A stretch of 64,000 nt of DNA, from NCBI GenBank assembly GCA_947179485.1, contig OX359246.1:30070001-30134000 (forward strand), in the 5' to 3' direction. This DNA is from Allacma fusca. Lineage: Eukaryota > Arthropoda > Collembola > Symphypleona > Sminthuridae. Position 1 is the stretch's first letter. Each line of letters begins with the position of its first letter. The notes beneath the pieces are model-generated. The model was not told where the DNA came from and searched no databases. It worked only from the letters and a program-made list of their open reading frames with translations. Shown here piece after piece: positions 21,058 to 34,119 of this stretch. Both the position numbers and the translations under genes were made by a program.

Positions 21058-22917
21058 CTAAATATAAAAACGCACAGCTGAGTTTTTCTTCTCTTCATTC
21101 TCCATCTGCATGTCCTTCTGGAATGCAATGACAACATACATGAAGAAGACCTGGAGGACTCTTCTCAGGAGGAAATACAGAGTGTACTCCATTTGATCCC
21201 CTCCAGGACTACTTGCATAATTCCACTGAAGGACGAAGATTATGTTCCAGCTTATGAACGTGAACATCTCGTAGAGGACAAAGGCTTGGAGAAATGCCGG
21301 ATTCCGCTGGATATATATGGCCATATGGGTAATAAATAGAAACAAAACCATTTAATCCTACCTCAGCTTAGCTCATTTGTCAGCCTCGGAGGAACAACAG
21401 TTGTTCTAAGTCATCATTTCCTCTTGTAAATATTATTATTTCCTCCAAAAACTAGTAATATTCTCGTAATTCCGAGAACTTTCCCCTTGATTACGTTCAC
21501 AGTAGATACTGTATGATGGGAATATACATTTACAATTTACAGATTGTTTGGATACTCTCTCTCTCTCTCTCTCTCTGTCTGTTCCCGTAATCATTGGGAA
21601 GTAATTGGCAACATTCGAAGGGACCTTTCCTAAATATCACAATACAGATTATACAGGAACATACATCAATTTATCTAATTATGTATAACTTACCATGTGA
21701 ATGCCAATGAGCAAAACAACCCCTGTTATCAAATCCGCAATGCGATTGGCACAGTAGAGAGCTCCACAAGTCACGAAGGCGTTGGAGTCTTCCGGAACTG
21801 GGAAGAATCAAATTACACCGCTTGTTATCAATCTTCAAAAATTAATATTACTCTGTAGCCAATCTGTATTTTAGGGGCAATCCACACAAGATCTTATAAA
21901 AATGTTCACTTCAAATATACAAATTGGGACTTATACAGTATGGACTTACTCGGTCAGTTACTTTTTTTTTTAATTATAATACTCAGTCTTACTTTCAATA
22001 CAGCGACCCGTAACCATCACATCCTCGTAGAGTTGGATTTCTAAGAGCCAATAGCAAAACCACATCTGAAACCATTGAAGAATTTGTATGAATGAGACTG
22101 ATTATGAGCGTCAATGAAATGAGACAAAAATAGTGAATTCATCAGCTATAAAGTAATTAGGCAGAGCCGGAAGCAGATCTATGGTTATAAGGACGTTGTT
22201 GTGAGGTCCATGAATTTAATTTCCGGCTCTCTCGCTCCATCAGATGGAACAGACCCATTATATTCTAAAAGCACTTGAGAGGGACGGGAAATTCAAGAAA
22301 TTTCTCTTATGATAGGGTCAATTTGCTTTATTTAGAGATCTATGCCCCTTTTGAGAAGGATTTGCTGTCATGGAGATAATGGATTTCTCCCTTGTAGATA
22401 ATTTCCTAGAAAATTAATCCCTGCTAGAAATTTTCCCTACATTTTAGCATCTCTGAAGAAACCATATAAGCAGCTGCTGTTTCTATACTGTAATAATAAT
22501 AATATATCGTAGACTATCTTTACGTGCAGTTTATAAAGCTAGGAAATTCAAGCCTTGTAATAATACTATGCACGTAAAGAAGGTAAAATTAACATTGGGG
22601 CAAATCCAATGCCCGGGTATTGTATTTTTACCCCTATATAGAGGAAATGCTAGTGGATAAATCTCAGGGAAGTTTATATGGGGAATTGTGGACTCAACCA
22701 TTGACTTAATCTATATGGACGTCTATATATATATATATGTTATAGTGTACAAAGGAGTACTGTAGAAGGTGACAGGAAAGGAACTTACCAGATTGAAGTA
22801 GCCCAGAGACGCAATCAAAGCTCTGCAACACAAATTTGATCTCTTTTCAGAGTCGGAGGACCGCAATCCTTTCGAGGCCTTATGACTCCCCTCGCTATTC
22901 CCATTGACCTCGTACAT
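21058..22917 (-). CDS. Four-transmembrane protein, paralogue B
   Basis: Exons are 22917-22789, 22065-21993, 21797-21694 and 21306-21058, joined at GTAAGT/GTAAGA donors and CAG acceptors, with phases 0, 1, 0, the same as the neighbours. The product has 184 residues. A hydrophilic N-terminus of about 28 residues leads to NLCCRALIASLGYFNL, the Cys motif and start of span 1. Exon 3 has span 2 (LITGVVLLIGIHM). Exon 4 has spans 3 and 4 (FTFISWNIIFVLQW and LQVFFMYVVIAF) and a charged tail without PPxY. Between spans 1 and 2 lies a short acidic loop (LYEDV, IPEDSN). The function is unknown. Exon 1 is 720 bases from exon 2. Confidence 0.8.
21554..21576. repeat. (CT)n microsatellite
   Basis: An uninterrupted CT run of about 11 units within the intron before the last exon of paralogue B. 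Confidence 0.95.
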
Positions 22918-24526
22918 TTTTCTCGGAGTTACTAGAGTGTGGACACTTGTGTGTGTCTGAGGGTTGAGAATAGTAAAGGAAGACTTTTGTGTTTGAAGGA
23001 GCAGGAGATGGGAAGGTGTTCTCTGTTAAATATGAAATTTGTATCAGGACTTTTGTATGGGTAGATTGGAGTCACAGAAATATACACACAGACAGACACA
23101 CACACAACACGGCGGAGATGAGAGCGTGCGAGCTTTCACTCTCCCTCAGTACATTTGTAACACAATGTGTATACAGAGCCCAGGTTCATGAAGAGAGGAG
23201 AAAACGGAGATTACGATTGCGTTCCCCCCGAAAAGTCCTGCCTTGCCTGTCATCATCGGCGTCGGGCTGTCGGCAAACGGAAAATATATGTTACTGCATC
23301 ATCCTCCTCATAGTTATCCATGCAGTCACTGTATGTGATCATTCCGGACGGCTACAGAGAGAGCAGCTTCTCCGACCAAGGAGCTCCTCAGGAGGAATTT
23401 CTCCTCTGACCCTAATTTTTTTCCGATAGCTGTCTGTCAAATGAGCCGGAGGTGGATGATAAAGAACCGGTAAATGTTACAGGCTCCTGGAATTACAACA
23501 CACTCACTACTACTCCTATGTACCATCAAGTCTGGAATTATTTTCAAATGGTAATAGCATTTGCGTACTATTGATTCCTTTTTATTATATTGGTTGGGAA
23601 AGCCCGTGCATATATATATAGAACCCATAATACAATGAGGTCTGAGCAATGAATGGAAATTTTTGCTGAGCGTTATTATTATTATTAGTGAAAACCCCCG
23701 GAAAGCTATTTGTTACGGAAGTAAAATTTTTATTAATATTATAGGATTGGAAACGACGTAGGAAAGGACGGAATCTCAGCAGAATAATTTAGTTTTTTTT
23801 TTTCAGAAAGGGAGTCGCTAAGATTGCAGACGCTCACACAATCCGACACAGGCACATCCGCTCACAGTCCTCACACAGACTCTGTATAGTCTCATTGACA
23901 TTTGTTCGTATAGGAATACAAATGTCTGGATTCTGAAGATTTTCGACATGAGAGCTAAAATTCCCAAAGCTAAATATGTAGGTCTTCGCAATTTGTAAAA
24001 TACCAGTTATATTTGAGTCTTCCCGCTGTTACCATCTAGTGGAGAAATAATGCGTGCGCTAGAAGTTGCACGAGTTTCCAGTCCTTCGCCAGATGGCGTT
24101 GGAACTTCCGGAAAATTTCGTTGTCGATAATTGTGAAGGTTTATGTATACTTATATAATTACGTACACATACGGAATACTTAATTCAATTATTTTAGGCT
24201 AACGAGCACTGTTACCCATCAGATTCTAATCTTCATGCGGAATTCGAGGCAGGATTCACAATGTCGTCACACTGCGATGCGCCTTCCCATTAAAGGAACA
24301 TAATTGGGGGTGTTAACTCCAAAACTGCATATTGGTTGCAGTGGAGCCGGATTTAGTATCAGACATTAGACTATATTCTTAAAGCAAAAATGAATTTGAA
24401 TACATTTTCCCACAGTGCCCCTTATGTTTGCAAGTCATGCTTTTGTATTCAACATGCGGACAGGTGTCCCGTATTTATTTCATCCCTCCCTATAACCCAT
24501 TTAAGGGTCGACGACACAATCAATAT
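22918..24526. other. Upstream region of paralogue B, no gene seen
   Basis: About 1.6 kb. The 146-codon plus-strand frame at 22989-23429 is antisense to the promoter side of paralogue B and has no recognisable motif. Short ACAC and ATT runs are present. Nothing else is supported. Confidence 0.35.
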
Positions 24527-25110
24527 GGTTCCCCTTGATGGTTGAAGAAAATTATTTTCCAGATGTTTCAAAATTTATTTCATTGACTTAGTACAAACAT
24601 TGAGGGCACCAATCTCAAGAACGGGAGGCAAAGTCGATATTTGTTGAAAATTCTTAGCTTTCAAAGATAGAGTTCAGAGGGAAATGTTTGTATGAACTTT
24701 CTTTCTTTTGACCCTCATTTGTAGGAATTTTCATGGACTTTCCACGGAGCAGGCCCTTACGTCAAAAATTGTGGACATAACCTATAAGAACAGAGACCAA
24801 CGCTTTCTGTAAACAGAAATCAAGTGCAATATTTGGTTTCTAGAATTTCTAGAATGTCCAAATTTTCTTCACGTAAGGAACTGCTGGTAAGCTTAACGGA
24901 AAGCCCATGAATTTTGCTACAAATGTTCAGAATTTAAAAAAAAATTACAAATATATCTGCCTGTGAACAAACATTTATAAAGCTAACAATTTTCAAAAAA
25001 TCTCTACTTTGCCTCACATTCTTGAGGATTGTGTCCTCAATTTTTGCCATCGATCAATGAAACAAATTTTGCAAAATCTAGAAAAGAATTTGCTTCAAAA
25101 TGGGGGAATC
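24527..25110. mobile_element. Foldback-like element with arms of about 250 bp
   Basis: The left arm (about 24527-24780) and the reverse complement of the right arm (about 24845-25110) match over most of their length at roughly 70-80 percent by eye. Shared blocks include CTCAAGAA, GAGGCAAAGT, TTGAAAATT followed by CTTAGCTTT or GTTAGCTTT, and a CATGGRCTTTCC block near the inner ends. The outer ends read GGTTCCCC and GATTCCCC. The spacer is about 60 bases with no coding capacity. This fits a foldback or long-TIR MITE that inserted between paralogues B and C. Target-site duplication is not clear. Confidence 0.75.
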
Positions 25111-25692
25111 ACTAAGTTAGATAAAAACTAAGAATAATATTATTCTAGAAATATAATAAGAAAATAAATATCAACTAAGGATCAACTATATTTGTATATC
25201 GTTTCTCAAGGACGGTGGAAGGCTTCAGAAAAAGTGCACGTGCACTGATGAATTGATTACGAAAGCGTAACTACTCTAAGGTTTTTAGACATACACAGTT
25301 TAACAGTCGGAGTATGGATTGTTAGTTCCTTCATTTGTACAAATTATATTTTTAAGGTCTACATAAATGTTTTCACCATTCAAACGAGCCGCTGAGAACA
25401 GTGTTTCACTCTGAGGAATTAAATCCAAAATCTTTCGATCTTCTCAGAACTTCATGTCGTCATACTTGTATTATAAAACACAATTCTCGTGTAAAACCAT
25501 TCTTTTAATTAATTCTCCCGTTCGAAATGCTTCAACTAGTTTTGATGGAAAGCCCCTACAAAAAAAAGTTTCGAACGTTTTTCCCGTAAATCATTACTTC
25601 ATGGGCTGGGGTTGGATACAACTTGTACTACAAAATCGTATTACAAAATACAATCTTGCACGAAGTTGCAACAGTAACACATAGATGCCTGG

Positions 25693-26205
25693 TCAGAACA
25701 GAATTGACTCATGCAAGCTATTTCTGAGATTTTTCCAGGTTGGGAGATTCGAGGCTATATGTATGTATATCCCGCTTGCTTTAATCTTCAACCTTAAATA
25801 TAAAACCATACCTTTTTGGCATAGTTCTAGAATACACATGATAGTTGTCAGTGACAGATGATTTCCAATTTTTGACTTTTGATATGATTGTAAGACTTTA
25901 GGTACAAGTACAAATGTTTCAAGATAACAATATATAGCTACCATTGAGATGGAATTCTAATCTTCTTTATTAAATAAATCACTTTGATTGAATAGTTTCG
26001 AAAAGTTGATGACAATGCTATAGCCAGTACACAGTACTTTATGATTATCAATAGTTGTTTCTAAATTCAATGCACTTACTCCATATAAGAGCAACCCTAA
26101 AAAAGCAAGACGGGACAATGACAGAAGTCTCCAGGACATGACAACATTAAACAGGAAATCCAAAATACAGTATTTGTGCTCCCATACAGAGCAATAATTA
26201 CTCTT
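25693..26205 (-). pseudogene. Possible degenerate fifth copy of the four-transmembrane family
   Basis: Two putative minus-strand exons resemble the last two of the paralogues. The first ends with a hydrophobic stretch (LAFLGLLLYG) at 26080 followed by GTAAGT in phase 0, as in exon 3 of the others. The second runs from 25956 (after GATTAG) to a stop at 25693 and carries two hydrophobic spans (YCYLETFVLVPKVL and CILELCQKGMVLYL) at the spacing of exon 4. However, no acceptor gives the expected phase for exon 3, an in-frame TAG lies just upstream, and no exon 1 or 2 was found before paralogue C. It may be a decayed copy or chance similarity in AT-rich DNA. Confidence 0.25.
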
Positions 26206-26918
26206 TTTAACATACTATCTAACATACAGAGAACGTTGTAATTTACAATAATTATTACTAAAGTTCCAGACTCGTAATTAATGTAGAAGGCAGGCCGAAT
26301 AAAATACTTTTTTATCATCAGTCTTACTCCTGACGTTATTAGAAATTTTTAAGCGTCTCTATCTCTACAAATTCGTCAGGTATAAGGATTGAATCGAAAC
26401 TCTGAAACAGATTCCAGAAAAACGGACAACGAAATTTTAATTATGTCAGAATATAGCAAGGCGGTATCAGCGCGTGAGAATATTTGAATCAGTCCTTAAA
26501 TAAAGTACACCTGTACCTGCACCTCCTCATAGGCAATTAATTTCCCCCAAGGGGATTTGCCTTACAAGGGGATCTTTGTAACTAGAGGCTATTCCTGTAT
26601 CTTCAAATAATAATTGTCAAATAAAAATGATAATTTGGTCTGTTTCGATTCTCATCAGTCCTTGTAATAATTATCACGACGGCTTCTTAGGTTAATAGCA
26701 GATTGTAATCCCTCAGTTCCAATACAATTTACCCAAAAATACAGTATTATAGCGAATTTGAACTAAAACTAGCAATTATTATAATAGTAATTACATAAAT
26801 TTACATTCTAATGTTCAGGGAATATAACAGATTCCAAAATCTCTTCAACAATGTCCATTACATTGAAACCCCGGTTTTTCAAAACAAGTAACAAGATTTC
26901 CGGGAGGATGCGAACATT

Positions 26919-27860
26919 TCAACAAAATACCGGCTCTGTTGTGTCTTCAATTTCCTTCTGATGCACCCGCACCACCCAAACCAGACATGTTTGGAGGGCT
27001 AAGGAAGCGAAGAAAAAGATTAACTTGACTACCGCTTCCTCCGAACTATTGGCAAAAAGGCAAAAAATGAACATGAGGATCCCACAGATAAACACAGTTA
27101 CGTAGGTGTAGACAATCCAGGCATAAATCTGGGCTGTATTTCTCTGCAAGCAAAATATAATTTATTACATAATTCTCACATTTATCTAATTTTGATTATT
27201 TAATTATAAAATGCTCCGCCAGGCTGGAATGCTAATTTTTTAATAATTAATTTTAATTTAATTATTTTAATTTTTTAATTTTTTAATTGTTTGAATGTTT
27301 TTTTTTTTCAGACTTACATTGAAGGACCCGAGGAGCAAGATAACTCCCATGATGAGGCCAGCACTGCTGAATATCAGTAAAATTGTAGAATCCCATTTTG
27401 CAGCTAAAACTGAGACAAATACATAGAACGTGAGAACCTTCCCGGACTCTAATCTTTTCAATTTTAACAACTATAAAAAATAAACAGTAAATGAATTTGT
27501 ATATAATTTAATTTTGAAGGATATTTTTTAAAATACTTACTCTGATTCTTGTAAAATTTCTTCTCAAAAAGCAGAATCCCCTCACCCACAGCGGCTGCAT
27601 AACGTTCCTCATCTTCCTCAGATGCATGGACATCATAGAGCATAAATAGAGCCTTCACAGTTATCAAAAGGGATCCAATCTATGAATATACAGGCATTAA
27701 TTTAAATCCATTTAAATTACTACAGACTCGAGCAGAAACACTATGACAAACAAATAAATAGGAATTTTATTACTACTATGAGTGAACTTACAACCTGGAT
27801 CCCTCCAATTGTCTGAGTGATTGTGGCGTATCCACAGCCACAAATCTTCCTCAAGCTCAT
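26919..27860 (-). CDS. Four-transmembrane protein, paralogue C
   Basis: Exons are 27860-27792, 27679-27541, 27409-27318 and 27143-26919, phases 0, 1, 0, all with GTAAGT-type donors. The product has 174 residues. Exon 1 encodes MSLRKICGCGYATIT, the Cys motif before span 1; exon 2 completes span 1 and carries an acidic loop (EEDEER). Exon 3 has span 2 (LIMGVILLLGSFN). Exon 4 opens with RNTAQIYAWIVY and encodes spans 3 and 4, then a short tail ending EIEDTTEPVFC. Exon 4 is the same length as in paralogue D and shares the IYAW and EIE-TEP landmarks, so C and D are the closest pair. With introns of only 112-175 bases this is the most compact copy. Confidence 0.85.
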
Positions 27861-30800
27861 TAGTATTTATGGCTGAAATAAAAATCCTTGATGGAGGATA
27901 AATGTCACTTCCGGTCCGACTAGGTGTAGCTCACGTTATATTACTACAGTAATTAATTTTGTGAGTGACTTTCTAAAATTATTGACGCTCTTGAGCCTTT
28001 CCCAAAAACATGACATTTACAATGTAAGTATAATTAGTAACAAACACAAAAATATGGATTGGAAATGAGTAGGAAAAGAAAGTTTTCTCTTTGGAAGAAA
28101 GAACTGGGAACGGGGCTCAAGATTTAGAAAGGAACTAAATCAGCTGTCTATGGACGTAAATATGAAGTTGCGGAATTGTCAAGGTTAACTTGATAGCGAT
28201 TGCGCTGGGAAGTTACATGTTTGCGCACATTCCCCTGCAGTGTACTATGAACAGTACTCTGAGCCGGCAGTGTCGGGAAAGATTTGCAAAAACCTGAACT
28301 CTGTTGTATTTTTACTCTCACAGTCTGACAGATGTTCCTGGGAAGTGGACTTGCACTTCTTTTACATAGTACGATCTAGAGATATAGGCATATGACACTT
28401 AAAAATGTTGAAGGAATTTTGTGCCAAAAATTCTGACAATTATTAACAATATTTTTTAAGCATCATTTAAATGCAAAACCTCCCTGAGGCTTGGAATCCC
28501 TATCATTTAAAATTTACATTGGCGCATTCCCTGAGGAAAATGAGCCAAATATTCATATTTTATTTAGATATTGTAAACAAATGTGGATTTTATCATATCC
28601 ATTCATAATTTACAAACTGTTTGAAATTTACAAACTATGTATAACAACCCCTGATTTTTCTCATTGCAGGGAAATCTGGATGTAGTGGATGCTTTTCACG
28701 CGGATTTAAATCCTATTTAAATATAATCTCCAACACCCTTAGACATTATCCTTACAGGGAATGGGTCATCATAGGCAATACAAGTGTGTAAGAAAATTTA
28801 CTGGAAATATTACCCATCAAATTTGGACGACGTTTTCCAAGGGACTTGTGAACAATTAACGGAACCATGATGTTAAAAGGGTCAGGCGTTAAGTTTGTAT
28901 GTACATACATATAAATTATACCTATATACACAGATACTTAAAGATCCTATCAAATGAAATCTTCCAGCTTGCATAAAATTTTGCAAATGCCATTCCACTA
29001 CTCACGACAACATTTACTACAGTTTTCCGTACTACGACAAAGTTTCCCAGGACGGCTCTAATAGTGTCATTGGGACCCTTGAAAGTTGCATTCCGTGAAA
29101 TGAATTTAATGTCCCATGTAATAAAAAATTCCTGAGTTCAAAAAAAAACCATTGAAAGAATTCAAATCAGGAGTGTTTGATTTAATAGACATAGTAATAG
29201 GACGGATTATGGGTTGGTTGTTAACTTCTCCACGTTCTGAGAGCATCTGCGAGAGTTTTTTTTAGTATATCCATATACATAGCTCCTATATCTATGTGTA
29301 TATAAGTTCCTATACGAACATTTTGTAAAAGGATTACAAACGATTGCGCTTCTCCGAATCAGTTTTATTATCCCAGTGTCTATATAATATTGTATAACAA
29401 TAGTGGAATACAGATAGACTCCAACCCTTGTATCATATAACACTTGTGCACTCACGTATATGAACAGGCTATAGGATACAAAAAATGTGCCATCCCTGCG
29501 TCTTCCCATTCTCTCCGTAATGTCATGAAATATCCAGTGAAGAAATGGAAGGGAAAGGGAAAGCCACTTCCGGCTCTGGAGTTCAAAGGGAACGAAACAA
29601 AAGTTAGCATTAAAATGAGCACATTTCAAAGTACTGGTCACCCGCAGAGATATATACATTTACGTTTGTAGTACCTACAGTATAGGTTCTATATACATAA
29701 GAACATCCCTAGAAAATATCCCTGTAGGTTTTGACTCTCAATTAGAACATTTTCTTTAGTGGGTCAAAATTAACATGGTACTTGTACGAACATGCTAAAA
29801 GGTAATTTGTCTATACAGGTCTCACAGTGCCCCAGTACAGACAAAAAAATTGTGCAAGGACATCCCTGTCAAGGATAGTACACTGTATTCAAAAGTACAG
29901 TCATACTAATTTCCTAAGGACAGTTATACTCTGACAAAAGTGGACGTGACCTTTGTGCACCATTGGTCAGACCCACATTTGTACAGAGTATCAGAGAGAT
30001 ACTGTGCTCCATTTTATCTACATACAAGTACGTGATAATGATAAGAGGAAGCTCACGCCCTCTCTTAATACCTTTGATTAGTGTCCCCCAATACCTCTGC
30101 AATACTTTCCCTCATCCTTCCTTTCTCCTTTAAAAATAGACTCACTCTCTGATTGGAAGGAAGTGCTTCCCGAGCTGATTTTGTTTTTGCTTCATTACTT
30201 TTAACTAGGGCGGAAACCACGTTCACAATATCATACATGTATCTATACTCCCCCTGTCAAAAGGATTCCAAGGAAAAGACAAACTCCTATAGACAAGTAA
30301 ATTCTATATCTATATGTGATAGTAAATTGGAGAAATTATTCCAAGGCTCTTGAAGTTATACCCGGCGCCTTTTTGTTTGAGTCCAGGGCTGATTGTGAGA
30401 GACCTTTTTAAATTGTCCCGAGACGCGGAGTCACAATAAGAAATACATGTGGGATGAAACATTTACTTTTCTTAGGACACATCTCCACACGTCCTTTCAA
30501 AGTGCGTTCTTCATGGGGACATATGTATGTATGTATGTATGTATCCCTGAGGAAAGGGAAATGTGACTTTTGTATAAGGAGGCCCTATGTGGGAAATGAG
30601 CATATGGGTTACTAGCAAACCTCAAATCATTTTGATATTATAGGGGAAATGTCGTTCTGGCTAAAATGGAGTTTATGAGAGCGTATATAGAGTGTGTTCT
30701 ATAAATATATCAGCGCTCTAATATTTTTCCTAATGTAATTATGTAAATATGCCGGAGGTGGTTTTAAAATGTCTCACATTTAACATCCTTTCAAAAGACT

Positions 30801-33060
30801 TGGGAATTTCCTGCCGAAAATCCTCCTGGTGGTAAGGACCTCCAGATATTTGAACGGCTCCTATAAAAGTACCGAAATCCGGCTATTTTAATGTGAAGCT
30901 CTTTTAGAGAGGGAAATTAATATTTAATGCGGGAAAGTGTTAAAAACGTTTTGCCCCAGTACAGAAAATGCTCTTATAGCAAAGTCTTGTACATTATTAT
31001 GAGAGTGTGCTGTAATATTTGATATTTCAAGAGCATCATAAAATTGTTTCAGGGTTATGGGCGGTATTCGACGGGACCTTCATTACAAAAAATAGAACAA
31101 GATTAAGTACCAATAATTATTCGAAATAATCAGATATACAAATATTGTCACTGGAGTTAATCTCCATCCAATCTAATCTGAATTCATAGTAGGCATAATT
31201 ATGTGTGTCAATTAATTTTTCGAATGTCGTTTATGATTGGTCAATGAACGGAAAATTGTTCCTGAATTTCTGGATCGAGGGAATTACACTATAATTAATT
31301 ATTAACAGTGATATTTTATCCAGAAAAAATTGTACTCACACGCTCTGTGGAATCAAAGGCTCTTTTTAATATTACTCTGAGGATTTCCACATGATACATT
31401 CAGTGGAGTTATCTTCCATGACGAGGTGACATTTGCATGTCTCTGCAAATTAATTTAATTAGTATATCCCAGGAATTAAAAAATTCCTCATGTTTAGAAA
31501 TTATTACAGCTCTATTTGTCTTCCCTAATTTCTAAAAGGCAGTTCATTTTTCCAGAACAATTCTAATAATTGGAGATACATTCCGTAAGGATAGAATCTC
31601 AAGGATTGGATAATAGAAATGACTGCATGGTCCAGAATTTACCTGGATTTAGGAAGCTGCGGAATGCATTCCGAATAAAATAAATAAATTACGTTCTCAC
31701 AAAATAAAATAGAAGCAGAACACTAATTTGAACTAAATAACGAAATTGTACTCACCGTTGAATTATTCAGGCTCAGGATAAAGTTAAAAAAAAATATTAT
31801 GGCTATATCTATATCTATATGCAATGAATTATGTACACGCAGGCACGCATGTGCCCCCTACTACAGAACAGTAGTTTCAGAAATCAAGTTAGAAGCTGGA
31901 ATTCATTTACAAAACTAAAACTTAGAGTTTTATTGAACAATATAAGTCTCGACTCACTCCAACGCCTATTTCACGCTTTGTACACAAACTTTATTGAAAT
32001 TTATTGAGTTGTTCAGTCAGTTCAAACTTTGTTGTAGATACAACTTGCTTTATAAAAGGCGGACTGACAAGGGCTACGACTCCCATGTGAGGGAATGGCT
32101 CCGTACAAACCTGTACTATACTTATAGCACTGCTCTATTATTGTCCCCCAGTATATACATACATACATATGTAATTACATAGAGATAATAGTAGAAGAGT
32201 TGAGACCCCGGTGAGAGGAATTGGGACATAAAGTCAACATCCCTCCGGCCCAGGGTAAATTCTAACATAAATAATACAAATTAAGATTTGTTGCTTTTAT
32301 GAGCTCTAATTGTGAGCACAGAGCTATAGTCCTCGTTAGCCTAAATTATTATTACGCAAGACCTAGGTACATACACAAACAACAGACATATATTCTGAGA
32401 CAGTATTTGAAAAAGCATAAGCCATGTGCATTAAATTGTAGATTTGTGTCCAATTGTAAAAATCACCTTGAAATATGAATTAACAGGAATTATATGGAGT
32501 CCGCTACATTGCGTTACATTGCCAGGATGAGAGGAATAATCCATTAGAGAGAATCCGATACGTTAATATTATGCAAACAAAAATCTTTTTATGAGGAATA
32601 GAACCCTTACTTAAATTCCAATAATAGTAAATAATGTAGATATGTATGTACATATACGAGAAGGACTGAGGAGTTCCCACGGTAATTCCACACACCCCAG
32701 AGCATGTCTCTACATACAAAATGTTTTGTGTTCCTCAGTAACTCCCAGATTTCCCAAAGCAACCCACAGATGTTCCAGGCTATAGGTGCGGTTTCGAGGA
32801 GAGGATAATGTTGTCTGTGGGAATGGTACATTTGTCCACAGAGTCCACAACTGAGGATGAGAAATGAGTCAGTTTCCTTTCTCCTCTCTGTGGAAGCAGA
32901 CCGGAGGAAAAGAAGACGAGGAATAAGTTCGAGCTATCTCACACTTCCCACAGCCTCAGGGACAGTGCATGGCTATTAACTGGAGAAAAGTCAATGGGAG
33001 GAGGACGTCTTGGCGCCAAGTATGTACTCACATGTGAATTCCCCACTCTCTCAGAAATAG

Positions 33061-33104
33061 AGAGGGAGAGAGAGAGAGAAAAAGAGAGAGAGAGAGAGAG
33101 AAAG
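33061..33104. repeat. (GA)n microsatellite
   Basis: An interrupted GA/AG run of about 44 bases. Confidence 0.95.
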
Positions 33105-34060
33105 TAAAAGAGGGGATGATCATATTAACTCGTACATATGAAAATGTTTTCTCTCTGTCTGTCTTCATGCATGTACTTATGATTACTTACTCTCGTATAC
33201 AAAAGATTGCACACAGTATTCATTGCACATTTCCTCTGAAATGGGATACTCCTGCGTGCATGATAAATAGGACCTATTTGCATTTATCTCCTCTTTGCCA
33301 AGGAAAGAAAGTAGGTTACACGAGGAGTCGGAATGGCTCCAAACTACAAATTACCGGATTAGATTTAATCAGTCTATTGCTCAACCAAGGATTATCACAT
33401 TCCGGCATGCCGGACTCAAACAGGTGTGAAGTAGTCAGCTTTATTTCATTTGCAAATATTTACATTAAATTATTATTTGCTTTAATTTTAGGGATTTACA
33501 CACACCCTCCATGAGGATGAGCAAGACACCATACACATATAGCCGCCCTTCCACAAAAAAAAAAAGAGTATTCTCTCAGGAAGGAGCGGCTCAAAAATAA
33601 AATAAGACCTAAATAAAATTGTTTATTCTACAAGGAACTGCTCCTGTGAGGGATCTCTCAAAGGGAGAGTAAATTCTACTAAAAGTAAATGCTACTAAAA
33701 TAATTTTTCTTGTACAAATACTACTACTGGATTTTCGTGTTATAAAATGCTGGGATTTTTGCTGACACAAATATTAATTCCTACATCTATAGATATTTGT
33801 ATTGGAGGACGCTATGTCCACACATTGATATTGGTATAAATACAAATATACTAAGAGTTCCGAGTCAGCATATGGAATGGGACATGTCTTGAAATATGCT
33901 TATGTTTTCATTTGGACCTTTCCGAGAAAAACAATCTCGTTGGACTCCTAATGAGACTCAATTTCAGGGTGCAATTCGTGGGAACTAACTACTGTACTTG
34001 GAGCTAGAAGTGGAACCTTTCTAGCAACAAGTGCAGTATTAGGCTAATGGCTTGTGTGTT

Positions 34061-34119
34061 TACACACACACATATACACACACATACACATATACGCATA
34101 CGCATACACATACACACAT
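34061..34119. repeat. (CA)n / TACA compound microsatellite
   Basis: Alternating CA with TATACA and CGCATA interruptions over about 59 bases. Confidence 0.9.

Noticed and set aside
22989-23429. 146-codon plus-strand frame upstream of paralogue B
   Set aside because: It includes ACAC and CTCT low-complexity sequence and lies in the promoter region of the opposite strand.
29207-29659. 150-codon minus-strand frame
   Set aside because: No signal, domain or splice context; composition follows the surrounding AT-rich DNA.
33116-33514. 132-codon plus-strand frame
   Set aside because: No homology-like motif and immediately follows a GA microsatellite; judged chance.
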